DNA of 39,532 nt from assembly GCA_964630765.1 (NCBI GenBank), contig CAZVXE010000009.1, positions 1 to 39,532 of the forward strand, in the 5' to 3' direction. The translations under genes and the position numbers were made by a program. The notes under the pieces were generated by a model. That model saw nothing but the letters and a program-made list of their open reading frames with translations. It made no database searches and had not been told where the DNA came from. This document shows, one piece after another, positions 15,503 to 24,486 of this stretch (within the stretch, counting starts at the first letter, position 1; every line of letters starts with the position of its first letter). Source of the stretch: Methanofastidiosum sp964630765. GTDB lineage: Archaea; Methanobacteriota_B; Thermococci; Methanofastidiosales; Methanofastidiosaceae.

Positions 15503-16018
15503 TTATTTTAATTTTTCTTCCAGTTTATCTAAACCTTTATTTGAGTAATGTTCAAAAAGAACTTTTGCCATATATATTAAAATTCCTCCTCCAATTAAAC
15601 TAAAAATGCTAACAGGTATAATCAACAAGTTAAAAAGTGTGCTAGAAATTGCCGTATTTAATTCATCTTGGCTTATATCTATAGTAACATTTAACTCACG
15701 ATTATTAATTTCGTTTAGACTTGAATTTATATCTTTTAAGTTATTAGACTGTGATGTCAAATTAGAATTAATATATCCTAATTCCTTTGAGTTGGCTAAA
15801 TTAAGAGAATCTATTTTAGTATTTAGGGCATTTAGATTTATATTTGCCATATCTAATTTTGAATCATTAAAGTTAGTTAGGGCAGTTTCAAGATTTTCTA
15901 TATCCGTGTTCAATTCATTTAAAAAATGTATATTAACTAATATATTAGCACCAATACATATAATTAATGATATTAACAATGTGATTATAATTTTAGATTT
16001 ACATTTTTCTTTTGACAT
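15503..16018 (-). CDS. Two-TM coiled-coil membrane protein, 171 aa
   Basis: Two hydrophobic segments (about residues 9-30, IIITLLISLIICIGANILV, and 128-152, LLIIPVSIFSLIGGGILIYM) flank a long heptad-like region rich in Asn, Leu and Ser (about 33-115). A lysine-rich C-terminal tail follows. No enzyme motif is visible. It has its own minus-strand promoter (TATA-like at 16040-16050) and converges on the HNH gene. It could be a viral cell-surface, superinfection-exclusion or lysis-related protein, or a membrane arm of the defence island; sequence does not decide. Confidence 0.65.
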   Translation of the reverse strand: MSKEKCKSKIIITLLISLIICIGANILVNIHFLNELNTDIENLETALTNFNDSKLDMANINLNALNTKIDSLNLANSKELGYINSNLTSQSNNLKDINSSLNEINNRELNVTIDISQDELNTAISSTLFNLLIIPVSIFSLIGGGILIYMAKVLFEHYSNKGLDKLEEKLK

Positions 16019-16039
16019 GTGAACTAGTTTTTATCTTTG

Positions 16040-16050
16040 TTTATAAAAAT
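16040..16050 (-). promoter_or_regulatory. TATA box of the two-TM protein gene
   Basis: The minus strand reads ATTTTTATAAA, 22-32 nt before the ATG at 16016-16018, consistent with a leaderless transcript independent of the tail operon. Confidence 0.5.
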
Positions 16051-16052
16051 AT

Positions 16053-16199
16053 TTACCAAATAACCCTATCTTTTTTTCTCTTGCACTTCTTACAAATCAA
16101 AAAAGTCTTCTCTGTTTTTGGACCATAGCAATAGCTTGCAGTTAACTCAATTGGCCTAGCTAGAACTACCCCACATCTTGCACAGTAGTATTCGCTCAT
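16053..16199 (-). CDS. Small zinc-ribbon protein, 48 aa
   Basis: MSEYYCARCGVVLARP contains C6-x2-C9, and CKKCKRKK near the C-terminus contains C36-x2-C39, a classic four-Cys zinc ribbon followed by a basic patch. Its ATG overlaps the TGA of the fibre gene (ATGA), so it is coupled to the end of the tail operon. The role is unknown: nucleic-acid binding or a small protein-protein adaptor. Confidence 0.7.
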   Translation of the reverse strand: MSEYYCARCGVVLARPIELTASYCYGPKTEKTFLICKKCKRKKDRVIW

Positions 16200-16864
16200 G
16201 CCTTCATAATCCATGCCACTTCGTAGTACTTTGGCCTTATATCTATTGTAAATCCAGCTACCCTTGTAGTAGTATCTCCTGCAAAAGTCCAGGATCCGGC
16301 TACAGTCTTAGTATGGCTACCCCCAGTAGTTCCAGGATTAGTTACTGCAGTTGTGATTCCCTGCAAGAATCTGTCAATTAGATTCGGCGTCCCGTTGTTA
16401 CCATCGCAAAGTAGCCATCCTGAAGGAATGCTTGCAAGCACTCCCGACCATGCAACTATAACACCAGGGGGTACAAAAGATGGCATCCCAGGTGTCACGT
16501 TAGTCACTGAAGTTATGGTGCTGGCCCCTGCAACAACAGTTGCGAGTAACATTGCATCATTTGGCACTGATGAAGATGTTGAAATTGTGAGCCAGTTGGC
16601 GCCGTTGTCAGAATGCAGATACACATAGTTTGTGTTGTTTGCCGTTGCCGTTAGGGATTCTACTGCACTTGAAACAATTTGAAACATGCCCCCGTCATCA
16701 TCTTTTACATATGCTGTTCCAGCTGCAACATCTAGATCTAAACCACTGTCAACTGAAACTGTTAATCCGGCCTTTATTCCTTCAGGGAAAAAATCCCCAA
16801 AGTATTGCCTAAAATCTGCCGAGAGGATATCCTGCCCAGCCGATACCTTTTTTGTAAATGTCAT
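16196..16864 (-). CDS. Tail fibre protein with phage tail-collar domain, 222 aa
   Basis: The C-terminal 100 residues match the phage tail-collar (Collar) family: PPGVIVAWSG, IPSGWLLCDGNNGTPNLIDR, GGSHTKT and the terminal RPKYYEVAWIMK. The N-terminal part (about 1-115) is beta-rich and Gly/Ala/Thr-rich, like a fibre shaft (DLDVAAGTAYV, TNYVYLHSDNGANW). It lies at the distal end of the tail operon, where receptor-binding proteins usually are. It likely contacts the host cell envelope. Confidence 0.85.
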   Translation of the reverse strand: MTFTKKVSAGQDILSADFRQYFGDFFPEGIKAGLTVSVDSGLDLDVAAGTAYVKDDDGGMFQIVSSAVESLTATANNTNYVYLHSDNGANWLTISTSSSVPNDAMLLATVVAGASTITSVTNVTPGMPSFVPPGVIVAWSGVLASIPSGWLLCDGNNGTPNLIDRFLQGITTAVTNPGTTGGSHTKTVAGSWTFAGDTTTRVAGFTIDIRPKYYEVAWIMKA

Positions 16865-16873
16865 GATTATATC

Positions 16874-17377
16874 TCAAAATTCAATAACATAATACACAGT
16901 CATTGTTTTTGTATTGCTGAAATTTTTAGTTGGCGAGATTAATGAGTGGGTGAGAAGATCAGTCCCATTTGCTGCATAAAGTCCAATCTCAGCCCAGGTG
17001 CCATAATAATCCGCTTCCGTGTAATCAAAATAATAGGTCGCCTCGGATTTGTTTGAATAGGTATTGTTATGCAGGCTCCCGGGAACATAAGATTTCAATG
17101 ACCCCAGTTGTGTTGTTAGGGCCAGATCTGTTGCTGCAACTGCTGTGCTTCCAGCCCCCACCGCCAGCTTTCCAATCACATGCTTGTTGGCATCATAATC
17201 TCCAGTTAGCACGTCTGCAAGCGCAGCTTTCAGTTTATTTGCAATCAGATTCTTTTGCCATGATCCACGTATGACTTTGTCCCTTTCAAGATCGTATTCT
17301 TCGATTCTGAATTTTCCCAGGTAAGGATTTTTATCCCCTCTTACCAACTCTATTATGTCCATTTGCTTACGTCCCAT
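16874..17377 (-). CDS. Tail fibre/baseplate-type structural protein, 167 aa
   Basis: The centre has AVGAGSTAVAATDLALTTQL followed by a beta-rich part with WAEIGLYAANGTDLLTHSLI and a final YYVIEF. This pattern occurs in tail-fibre proteins of many tailed viruses, and the 126-aa protein at 21951-22331 shares it. It overlaps the 3' end of the hub gene by 25 nt. The first ATG (17377) and the ATG at 17362 (MDIIELV) are both possible starts; neither has a strong Shine-Dalgarno site. Confidence 0.65.
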   Translation of the reverse strand: MGRKQMDIIELVRGDKNPYLGKFRIEEYDLERDKVIRGSWQKNLIANKLKAALADVLTGDYDANKHVIGKLAVGAGSTAVAATDLALTTQLGSLKSYVPGSLHNNTYSNKSEATYYFDYTEADYYGTWAEIGLYAANGTDLLTHSLISPTKNFSNTKTMTVYYVIEF

Positions 17378-20300
17378 TTTGAGTTGCCATCATCATATTG
17401 GGCATCATAATCTGTTGCAACTTCAATAATTGTTTCAGTTAGAGTGATTGCTGCAGTTTCTATAACTTCTTTGTAATCTGTTGTCTGCTCTTGGCTTTCT
17501 AGAATATTTTTCACCTTTAGCCTTCTAAGTTCAGCGAACAAGCTTGCAAATGCAGAGTAAAAGTCGTCTGCAGCTGTGCATGACAAAGTGACTGTTGAAA
17601 TTTGTTTTTCTTTTATCTCGTAAGTCACCGATAGTATTGTTTGGTCTTCAAGTGCCGGCATTCCAGGAAGGGATGTAAATTCGATTACTTGACCGGCCTT
17701 CAATCTTTTTCCAGGAGGATTTATCACAATCCTAGATGCATTTTTCAAGGCATATTCAATAGCCTTTTGCTGTGCCAATGTCAGCGCCGTATCTGCCTCC
17801 TGGATAGTTAGATCTATAATTGGGATATCTGTGTGGTATTCAAACATCTTTGTTGCAGTTGTAGCACTTTTTACAATCTGCACCCCATAATAAGTCTTGA
17901 AGGCCAGTTTTCCAGTTGATGCGGTCCATGGTCCGGAAAGAGTTTTGTATTTCTGGCCGCTTGCAGTTGCATTGTCATGAGCGACTTTATAGGTGTCTGT
18001 TGCCGTCCCCATTATATTGAAAACAAGCCAGTTTGTTTTTGATATGTCAAGCTGAGAATCGATTAATGTTGTTTTCACCCATCCGCCTTCAGTGGAGATA
18101 TCTTCCTGGGGAATTGATCCAAAGCCAACAATGCTCCCTGTTGGGTTTCCGCCATTATCTTCAATAATAGTAAAGATTAGATCATCAAGGGGATTGCCCA
18201 CCTTTTTGACATAAACGTCCAGAAACAGTATATTTGATTTTGATGGCGTAAATGTTGAAGCATATGATTTGTCATGTAAAGAAACTTCAGTCGTAGTTGT
18301 TGTTTGGCTAAAGTCTAGGAAGCCCTGTTTGCCGCCAACAACATAGACCCTATCAAAGTATTTCATTGCGTCCCGTTTGATCTTTGCACTTAGTATTTCA
18401 GTACTAGATATTGAGTGATCTGATGATAGATCTGCAGCATCATAAAAGTGAAGGTCGTCATTTTCATCAATGTAAAAATCAGCACCCACAAGACTAGAAA
18501 CTTTATCAATCGCCTGGCCAACATACTCCCATGCAAATGTCATTGAGGGTATTGCTTCAGCAAAAGTTTCAAGATTAGTTGTTGTTATCTTAGGGCAGTA
18601 TCTAGCCAAAATATCTGAAACGATTTCATCGGCAGTTTTGTTGTTGTATGTTTCTGCACCCGATATAGTCGTTTGCCCAGTCCTGATTGACCCATAATCT
18701 TCCCCCGAAAGTAAAATCTTATTGCTCCTGTATTGATCCAGTTCAAACTCAACTGAAGTGATAAGGCCGTGGAAGATCTTCGTAGAGGGAGGATCATTCT
18801 CATCGACATAGAATAATACTTCATTTCCCACTTCAAATGTTTCTGATAAGGCCCCGTCATCATTGTATAAACTGATTTCAAAGTAATCCGATCTTTTGCC
18901 TTTCTCGTCTGTGAATCTTGCATATTCAATTTTGTCCAAGGCTGTAAGATCTATCTCAATATCGCCGGGTTGCTCAACAATTATGGCCCAAAATAGTGAA
19001 GTTGCCCCAGTAGTTTCACTGTTTATTGATAAGGCCCCATAAGCATTATACTCAATTTGTTCAACGTCGATAAACTGAAATGCCCCAGCAGATCCATAAG
19101 CGATTACCTCAATATCGGTGTCAAAGTCCTGGATAATTATGGAGCTAGAAGAATCTACCTCTATTAGTGCATGATAAGTAGTTGCAGCAGCAATCTCCAT
19201 TGTTCCGGCGCCAGTGGCTTCATTTTCTCCTGCAAATGAAGCGCTCAATTGAATATCTATGCCTGAATCAGAGACTATTGATTCACTTAGGATATATGCA
19301 GTGATGCTGTTAAAAGTGAGATCGCCTAATCCAATGATGTTCAATGTTTTTTTGAAGCTTGTTGTTATTTCGGCCGTGATTGATCCTGCTCCGGTAAGCT
19401 CTATCAGATCGGTGTCAGAACCAATGTCCTGGAGGAAAAGGGATCCGTTTGCAGTGTATGAAGTGCCAATAATGTAATTTGTTTTAGCTGCTAACTCTAG
19501 GATGCCGGCCCCGAGGAGTATAATATCAGGAGGGGCCCAAAAAGAGTAAACATTTATCGAAGCTTTTGAAATATAATCTATTGACTCCATGTCCTGTATC
19601 TGGATTGAACCTGCCCCAGTGAAAAGGATCAATTCAATATCATAATCAATATCCTGTATTGTAACTGAAGAAGCTGCAGTCAGAACGGTGCTGTAAGAGT
19701 AATCTGCAGTTGCGCTTATCTCTATTGAAGCAAATGAAGTTATTTCAAGAAGATCATACTTATTCATGTGTTTTATGAGGTTGACAAAAGACAGCCCAGT
19801 TGTTGTAATATTTGAAACATAATTCCCTGTTGCGGATATTGTTACCTCTGCATTGCTTTGATATTCTATTAAAGTTATGGATCCAGAATATTCTTGTATC
19901 TCAAATGATCCAGCGCCCCCAAATGTGACATCAACTACTTTTCCTTGGATTGTACTTATCTCAAAAGTTGATGCACCGGTGATGTTTGAAAAACTGGCCA
20001 GTTGTTGATACCCCAAAGCCTCTGTTCTCCCGGCTCCATCAAAAGTTACAGATAAGGCCATGCATGAAATCCCGGAGACTACAAATGATCCATAACCTGA
20101 AAATGTGATAAGTTCAATGTCAGAGTCGATATCTTGGGAAATGACTGCGCCCAGGCTAATGTAATTTATGCTGCAAACATAATCAGTAACTGCGGCAACT
20201 TCAATTGCCGCATAGCCCAGATAAGTGATAGTTTGCTTATATGAAAATGCCGCTGAAGCTGTTATGGCCCCTGCTCCAGTGAGTTCAACTAAAGAGGAAT

Positions 20301-21711
20301 AACCTCTGTGATCTTCATAAGAAAAGCTGCCTTTGCCAGCGATAATTATTGTTTCAATGTCAGCGTCAACATCCTGGATGACGATTGATCCAAATCCTGT
20401 GAGTGTTACAGTTTCAGAATATAATAAGCCGTAAGAGCAGGAAACTGCTCCGTTTGAGGTATAAGTTATTGTTGCTGCACGTGTTATCCCAGCTGCAGTT
20501 ACAGCGACTGTACCATTTGCAGAGTAAGTCACAGTTTCTTGATATTCCTCGCCACTTGGCTCGGTGTAGTCAATCACGAGCTTTGGAGTGTTAGTGGAAT
20601 TCTCGGATGCATAATAGTATCCGGTGTATGCATAGGTCCCAGAAGGTGCGCTATTTGAATAGTCATAGGTGTATTCCATTATGCAATATTTAGTTGTGCC
20701 TGCACAGACAATATCCGATTTCCCCGTTGCATCAAGATTGATTGTTTGGTAGCCATTTGATGTTGTGCCTATAGTCCCATATGAGCTCCCACTATATGCT
20801 GCAAAATCGCTTGTTGCAAGTGTGCTTCCCTGTGTGCCTTTCAATGCGCAAAGCGTTGGACCGTAACTGTGTGAATAGATGTAAACTGAAAGAGCCGCTG
20901 AATTAATAGTTGAGCCGCTTGGGATGCCTGAAGTATCAAAGTACAGAAATCCCCTCTGGATTGAGTATAAGTAACCTAGTATCTTATCGAAGGATTTACT
21001 TGTTCTAACGGCCGTAGTTGTGATTGCGTTGTAAACTGTTTCACCAGTTGCCCGTGCCGTACTCCAAGTTCCGCTAGTCACACCTTTTATGTATCCATCG
21101 GCTGAAGTTGCGTAATAGGTTGTAGAATCTATGTATACTGTTTTTTTGCCTTTCAGTTTTTCATTGCCGGGCCCGAGAAGGCCGTAGTTTTGGACCATCC
21201 ATGCCCAATTTTTAGCCTTATCATCAAAATACTTGACATAGAAAATTCTGCCGTCTTTTTTTACTATTCTGTGTTTCAAAGGCTCAGAAAAATAATCGTG
21301 GCCCTCTACCCACATCCTGGGCGTGGGTATCCAGATTTTTTCCTTTGTATCAAGCTCAAAAGTAAATACGTCAGCTTTTTTCCCCTTTGGATGGAATCCT
21401 TTCAGATGGAGTTCATACCAGACCTCAACATCTTGAAGGGGGATCTTTCCCGTGTCCACCACAAGCGATTCCTGGACATAGCGCTCATGGATTCTGTTGT
21501 GTATCCAAAGGCCGTCTGAGATGACGTGCTTCAGTTCATAATTATTGATCTGCTCAATTTTGGCAAATCTATCAAAAGAAACTTCTTTCCCATTTAGTAT
21601 GATCTTGCTTATTGTTGCTTCGTACTGCCGATCATACCCTTTCCTGAAGCCAAAATATTTTTCCTTGTTTCTGTCTTTTCTAAAGCCGACAGAAAACTTG
21701 TGCCCATCCAT
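17353..21711 (-). CDS. Giant tail-tip protein: DNRLRE-like adhesin, repeats and hub domain, at least 1452 aa
   Basis: Domains in order: a beta-rich N-terminal part (1-200); a DNRLRE-like carbohydrate-binding module (about 200-390, with GFLYFDTSGIPSGSTINSA and TPKLVIDYTEP); a repetitive Gly/Ala/Ile region (about 395-960) with QD(I/V/F)-x-x-D motifs at least five times; then a late-control-D/hub-like domain (about 965-1300, with FHGLITSVEF, LSGEDYG, TADEIVSDILARY and GADFYIDENDDLHFYD). It likely forms the tail tip and binds cell-surface glycans. The first ATG is at 21711, but the frame stays open, with protein-like sequence, to a stop at 21925-21927. The true start is therefore probably upstream at a non-standard codon such as CTG at 21913-21915. 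Confidence 0.8.
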   Translation of the reverse strand: MDGHKFSVGFRKDRNKEKYFGFRKGYDRQYEATISKIILNGKEVSFDRFAKIEQINNYELKHVISDGLWIHNRIHERYVQESLVVDTGKIPLQDVEVWYELHLKGFHPKGKKADVFTFELDTKEKIWIPTPRMWVEGHDYFSEPLKHRIVKKDGRIFYVKYFDDKAKNWAWMVQNYGLLGPGNEKLKGKKTVYIDSTTYYATSADGYIKGVTSGTWSTARATGETVYNAITTTAVRTSKSFDKILGYLYSIQRGFLYFDTSGIPSGSTINSAALSVYIYSHSYGPTLCALKGTQGSTLATSDFAAYSGSSYGTIGTTSNGYQTINLDATGKSDIVCAGTTKYCIMEYTYDYSNSAPSGTYAYTGYYYASENSTNTPKLVIDYTEPSGEEYQETVTYSANGTVAVTAAGITRAATITYTSNGAVSCSYGLLYSETVTLTGFGSIVIQDVDADIETIIIAGKGSFSYEDHRGYSSLVELTGAGAITASAAFSYKQTITYLGYAAIEVAAVTDYVCSINYISLGAVISQDIDSDIELITFSGYGSFVVSGISCMALSVTFDGAGRTEALGYQQLASFSNITGASTFEISTIQGKVVDVTFGGAGSFEIQEYSGSITLIEYQSNAEVTISATGNYVSNITTTGLSFVNLIKHMNKYDLLEITSFASIEISATADYSYSTVLTAASSVTIQDIDYDIELILFTGAGSIQIQDMESIDYISKASINVYSFWAPPDIILLGAGILELAAKTNYIIGTSYTANGSLFLQDIGSDTDLIELTGAGSITAEITTSFKKTLNIIGLGDLTFNSITAYILSESIVSDSGIDIQLSASFAGENEATGAGTMEIAAATTYHALIEVDSSSSIIIQDFDTDIEVIAYGSAGAFQFIDVEQIEYNAYGALSINSETTGATSLFWAIIVEQPGDIEIDLTALDKIEYARFTDEKGKRSDYFEISLYNDDGALSETFEVGNEVLFYVDENDPPSTKIFHGLITSVEFELDQYRSNKILLSGEDYGSIRTGQTTISGAETYNNKTADEIVSDILARYCPKITTTNLETFAEAIPSMTFAWEYVGQAIDKVSSLVGADFYIDENDDLHFYDAADLSSDHSISSTEILSAKIKRDAMKYFDRVYVVGGKQGFLDFSQTTTTTEVSLHDKSYASTFTPSKSNILFLDVYVKKVGNPLDDLIFTIIEDNGGNPTGSIVGFGSIPQEDISTEGGWVKTTLIDSQLDISKTNWLVFNIMGTATDTYKVAHDNATASGQKYKTLSGPWTASTGKLAFKTYYGVQIVKSATTATKMFEYHTDIPIIDLTIQEADTALTLAQQKAIEYALKNASRIVINPPGKRLKAGQVIEFTSLPGMPALEDQTILSVTYEIKEKQISTVTLSCTAADDFYSAFASLFAELRRLKVKNILESQEQTTDYKEVIETAAITLTETIIEVATDYDAQYDDGNSKWDVSKWT

Positions 21712-21950
21712 TATGAATTTGTCTTTTTCTTCCCGGATCGTTATATCGATTGTTCTGAGATTGTGATTGTCGTCTTCATAATGGACAGGCTTTTCTTCAC
21801 AGATTGTCCTGAATCTTCCTGGCGCAATTTGGAATGTTTTTGAAGCAAGGGTCCTTTTTTCAACTACCTCTTGCTCTCTATTAACTTTTCCAAAATTGTA
21901 ATCATAGCTGCCCAGGGTACCACTTCACAAATTAAAAATAAAAAATAGGT

Positions 21951-22331
21951 TTATGCCCTGGATTCAGTTTCTTTGATGATTATCTGCAAGGAGTCGCCGT
22001 CTTCAACGGCCTTAGTCGCCGAGAACTTGTGTCTCATCAACATATCCCCCGCTGGATCCCCGTCATCGTTGAAAATTCCAACTTCATTGACTGATAGGCT
22101 TCCTGTAAAGGAGAAGGTCTTTGTCCACTTTGCCTTGTAGTCGGCCTCATATTCGCATGTTGCAGCGGCTCTTGCCCCGCCATTTGTTGTTATTTCCGTA
22201 GTCAAGGCTGTCTGGTCGTTTGCCTCCGCTGTAGTCCCACTACCTAGTGCAATATATGTGAATGGGGCGGTAGATACACCGTTTAGCAGTTTGGCCTTCA
22301 TTTCAAGTCCTTTGTTCACGAGTGTTGCCAT
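21951..22331 (-). CDS. Tail-tip structural protein, 126 aa
   Basis: FTYIALGSGTTAEANDQTALTTE, followed by VNEVGIFNDDG and MLMRHKF, is the pattern of small phage tail-fibre/structural proteins. The 167-aa gene at 16874 contains a diverged copy. GGAGGA at 22341-22346 supports the start. It lies between the tape measure and the hub gene and is predicted to be part of the tail tip. Confidence 0.65.
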   Translation of the reverse strand: MATLVNKGLEMKAKLLNGVSTAPFTYIALGSGTTAEANDQTALTTEITTNGGARAAATCEYEADYKAKWTKTFSFTGSLSVNEVGIFNDDGDPAGDMLMRHKFSATKAVEDGDSLQIIIKETESRA

Positions 22332-22335
22332 AATA

Positions 22336-22449
22336 CTAATCCTCCGATTTTTCTATTTTTGGGTAGTCATTACCCATTTCTTTTATGTTACCATCTTTAT
22401 CCCGGACCACCCACGTCACGAGATATTCCGTTTTGCTTTTTGCTTCCAT
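22336..22449 (-). CDS. Tiny tail-operon protein, 37 aa
   Basis: The reading frame starts MEAKSKTEYLVTWVVRDKDG and ends KIEKSED. It fits exactly between the tape measure stop (22451) and the next start, with GGTGGGAT just upstream of its ATG at 22447-22449. The tight packing is the main support. No family is recognised. Confidence 0.5.
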   Translation of the reverse strand: MEAKSKTEYLVTWVVRDKDGNIKEMGNDYPKIEKSED

Positions 22450-22450
22450 T

Positions 22451-24313
22451 CTAGAATCCCACCCTGGTGATTCTATTGATTCTTTTCATGATTTCATCGG
22501 CTATCCTGTCGGGATCGCCGTTTCCAGAAATATTGAAAGTGTTGTTAATCGTAACATTTTTTCCCTGGAGCTTTGATCCGTCTTTGAAGGCTAGGATATT
22601 GTCGTCTGGATGAAAATTCACAATGCTTCCATCCTTCTTTATCAATGCATCGTTTACGCTCCTAGATATCTCGCCTGTTGAGTTATTGTAGTATCCCACT
22701 AATCCCCCGCCAGCGCTGTTACGGATTGTGTCATAGGTATGCCCACCGCTTGAGAAAGAGTTTGACACGAACGCACCACCCCTTTCAGGGCCTTCATAGA
22801 CTATATCGTTCCCAGCCTGGACCCTTTCCCCTGAAGTGAAAGTCCTGCATCCGCCTCCTCCTCCGCCACCGGGATTTAGCATCTGCCTAACTGTGTTCAT
22901 TGCCGAGTTCATGTAGTTGATAGCAGAACCTGCAGTCCTCCCAAGCGTATCAACTTCAGTTCCAGTTTTTGTGGTCTGGTCCCGGTATAATTTGAGAAGT
23001 TCTGTAGCAGAGAGAACGTTTTGGGTGTTGTTTAGGACTGCCAAGGAATTGTCTTGTTTCTTTTCCTTGTTTTCATTTTCGGCACGCTGGATCTCCCTCA
23101 AGCGCCCCAAGGCATCTGCGGCATTTTCCGATACTCCCGGAAGTGTGTTTGGGGTTACCGCCCCTGGGCTAGTCCATCTGCCTCTTGCGGCAGCTTCGTA
23201 GGGAGTATAGGCCCCGGCTTTTTCATACTGCACCTGCTGGCCTGCATAGTCCCATAGGGCCATACCGCCTGGATTTGTCACCCTCAATCCCATTTCAATG
23301 ATTTTATCGAGATGCAGATCTTTGATAATAACGCTGATTCTTGAAAGCGCATCCTCGATTATGCCTAAGATGTATGATACTCGGTCAAAGGCATCGGCCA
23401 GTTTTGTGATAGCCTCTTCAGAAGAAGTTACGCCTGCGAGTTTCATTATGACATTTCCCAGCTCTGAACCAAAACTAATTGAATGCTGCAAAAGGTTCCC
23501 AAAAGAATCGACCAGTGGCTGTATTTCACCGGATTTTATCATCTCTGAAATCTTGGCTGCAATGTTTTCTAATGTTGGCGCTATTGCCCCGGTCAGCTCA
23601 TCCCCGAACAAAGTCTTTATATTCTGGACCTGATTCTCAAAATTTGCAAATATCCCTGCTGTTGAGTTCCTTAGCGCCTCTGCGCTTCCGCCAAAAGACT
23701 TTTCCAACTGTTTGGCCAGGTAGTCGGCCTTTTGGGCCGCAGTCATTGATTTCATGCTCAGGGCGTCAAGCTCGACACCGTTCTGCTCGAGCGTTGATGT
23801 GCTGCCAGAAAGCGCCATTGTGACCTGTTTTGTTGCAGACTCAAGGCCAATCCCTTGAGCTGCTGCATAGTCTTCCGCTACTGACAAGAGCTTTAGTGAT
23901 CTTTCATAGTCTTTTGTTATGGCTATAAGATTGTTGAAGCTCTTCCTGATTTCTGTGTCGTCGATGGAAGAGAGTTCGGAATGCTGACCTATCACATTTT
24001 CAATCTGCTTTGAGTAGGACTGCATCCCTGCGTTTTTCAGTAGATTTTCTGTCTGTGACCGGAACTTTGACTGCTCTAACGAGAGCTTTACCATCTCCCG
24101 ATTCAAGTTTTGGACTGCGGAGATGCCATAAGTTGTGATGGCCGTTGCCATTGTACCTACGGCGACTTCTGCCGCATGGCCCAAAGAATGCATTGCCCCG
24201 CCGGCTTTGGATGTGCCCTTTTCAAGGCCGCCAAGTGCCGACTCCACGTTTTTTATAGGGCCAGACGCTCTGTCTTCAGCAGTGACTGTTATCTTGACGT
24301 TTTGCTCTGCCAT
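22451..24313 (-). CDS. Tail tape measure protein, 620 aa
   Basis: The N-terminus has the tape-measure signature (VKITVTAEDRASGPIKNVES, then LGGLEKGTSKAGGA and a hydrophobic AAEVAVGTMATAITTYG). Long helical regions follow, with a poly-Gly hinge (PGGGGGGGC, about 485) and a C-terminus ending INNTFNISGNGDPDRIADEI, typical of the family. By the usual ratio of about 1.5 angstrom per residue, the tail tube would be about 90 nm. Its position after the tube and chaperone genes is standard for a siphovirus-like tail; no sheath gene is seen. Confidence 0.9.
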   Translation of the reverse strand: MAEQNVKITVTAEDRASGPIKNVESALGGLEKGTSKAGGAMHSLGHAAEVAVGTMATAITTYGISAVQNLNREMVKLSLEQSKFRSQTENLLKNAGMQSYSKQIENVIGQHSELSSIDDTEIRKSFNNLIAITKDYERSLKLLSVAEDYAAAQGIGLESATKQVTMALSGSTSTLEQNGVELDALSMKSMTAAQKADYLAKQLEKSFGGSAEALRNSTAGIFANFENQVQNIKTLFGDELTGAIAPTLENIAAKISEMIKSGEIQPLVDSFGNLLQHSISFGSELGNVIMKLAGVTSSEEAITKLADAFDRVSYILGIIEDALSRISVIIKDLHLDKIIEMGLRVTNPGGMALWDYAGQQVQYEKAGAYTPYEAAARGRWTSPGAVTPNTLPGVSENAADALGRLREIQRAENENKEKKQDNSLAVLNNTQNVLSATELLKLYRDQTTKTGTEVDTLGRTAGSAINYMNSAMNTVRQMLNPGGGGGGGCRTFTSGERVQAGNDIVYEGPERGGAFVSNSFSSGGHTYDTIRNSAGGGLVGYYNNSTGEISRSVNDALIKKDGSIVNFHPDDNILAFKDGSKLQGKNVTINNTFNISGNGDPDRIADEIMKRINRITRVGF

Positions 24314-24479
24314 GATACTCTTTTCTCTTTTTGATCAGCTCTTCAGCCTGAATTCTCATCTCTTCTTGGGTGTCTTCCATAGGATTCTGGTACAGGACAT
24401 ATCCTCTCACAAGCCTCCTTTTTTCAAGGACCGTGAGCTTTGGAATCTCCCATATCTTATACCCAAGCTGGTGCAGCAC
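24276..24479 (-). CDS. Second tail-assembly chaperone ORF, 67 aa (own GTG start or frameshift product)
   Basis: Helical and charged protein (IWEIPKLTVLEKRRLVRGYVLY) in the place of lambda gpT, between the 105-aa gene and the tape measure, which it overlaps by 38 nt. A GTG at 24477-24479 preceded by GAGGAG gives an independent start. However, its frame is open upstream to 24531, with good coding sense (NPFAPSLEAKARLLEEQ), and overlaps the end of the 105-aa frame. A fused product would need a +1 (or -2) shift within 24490-24531. Confidence 0.6.
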   Translation of the reverse strand: MLHQLGYKIWEIPKLTVLEKRRLVRGYVLYQNPMEDTQEEMRIQAEELIKKRKEYHGRAKRQDNSHC

Positions 24480-24486
24480 CTGCTCC

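Noticed and set aside
15606..16022. Plus-strand 138-aa reading frame
   Set aside because: It is the antisense of the two-TM gene, which has a promoter, clear membrane segments and coiled-coil pattern; the antisense frame has none of these.
16196..16864. Target gene of a diversity-generating retroelement
   Set aside because: The fibre has a collar domain, but there is no reverse transcriptase, template repeat or adenine-biased variable repeat in the window.
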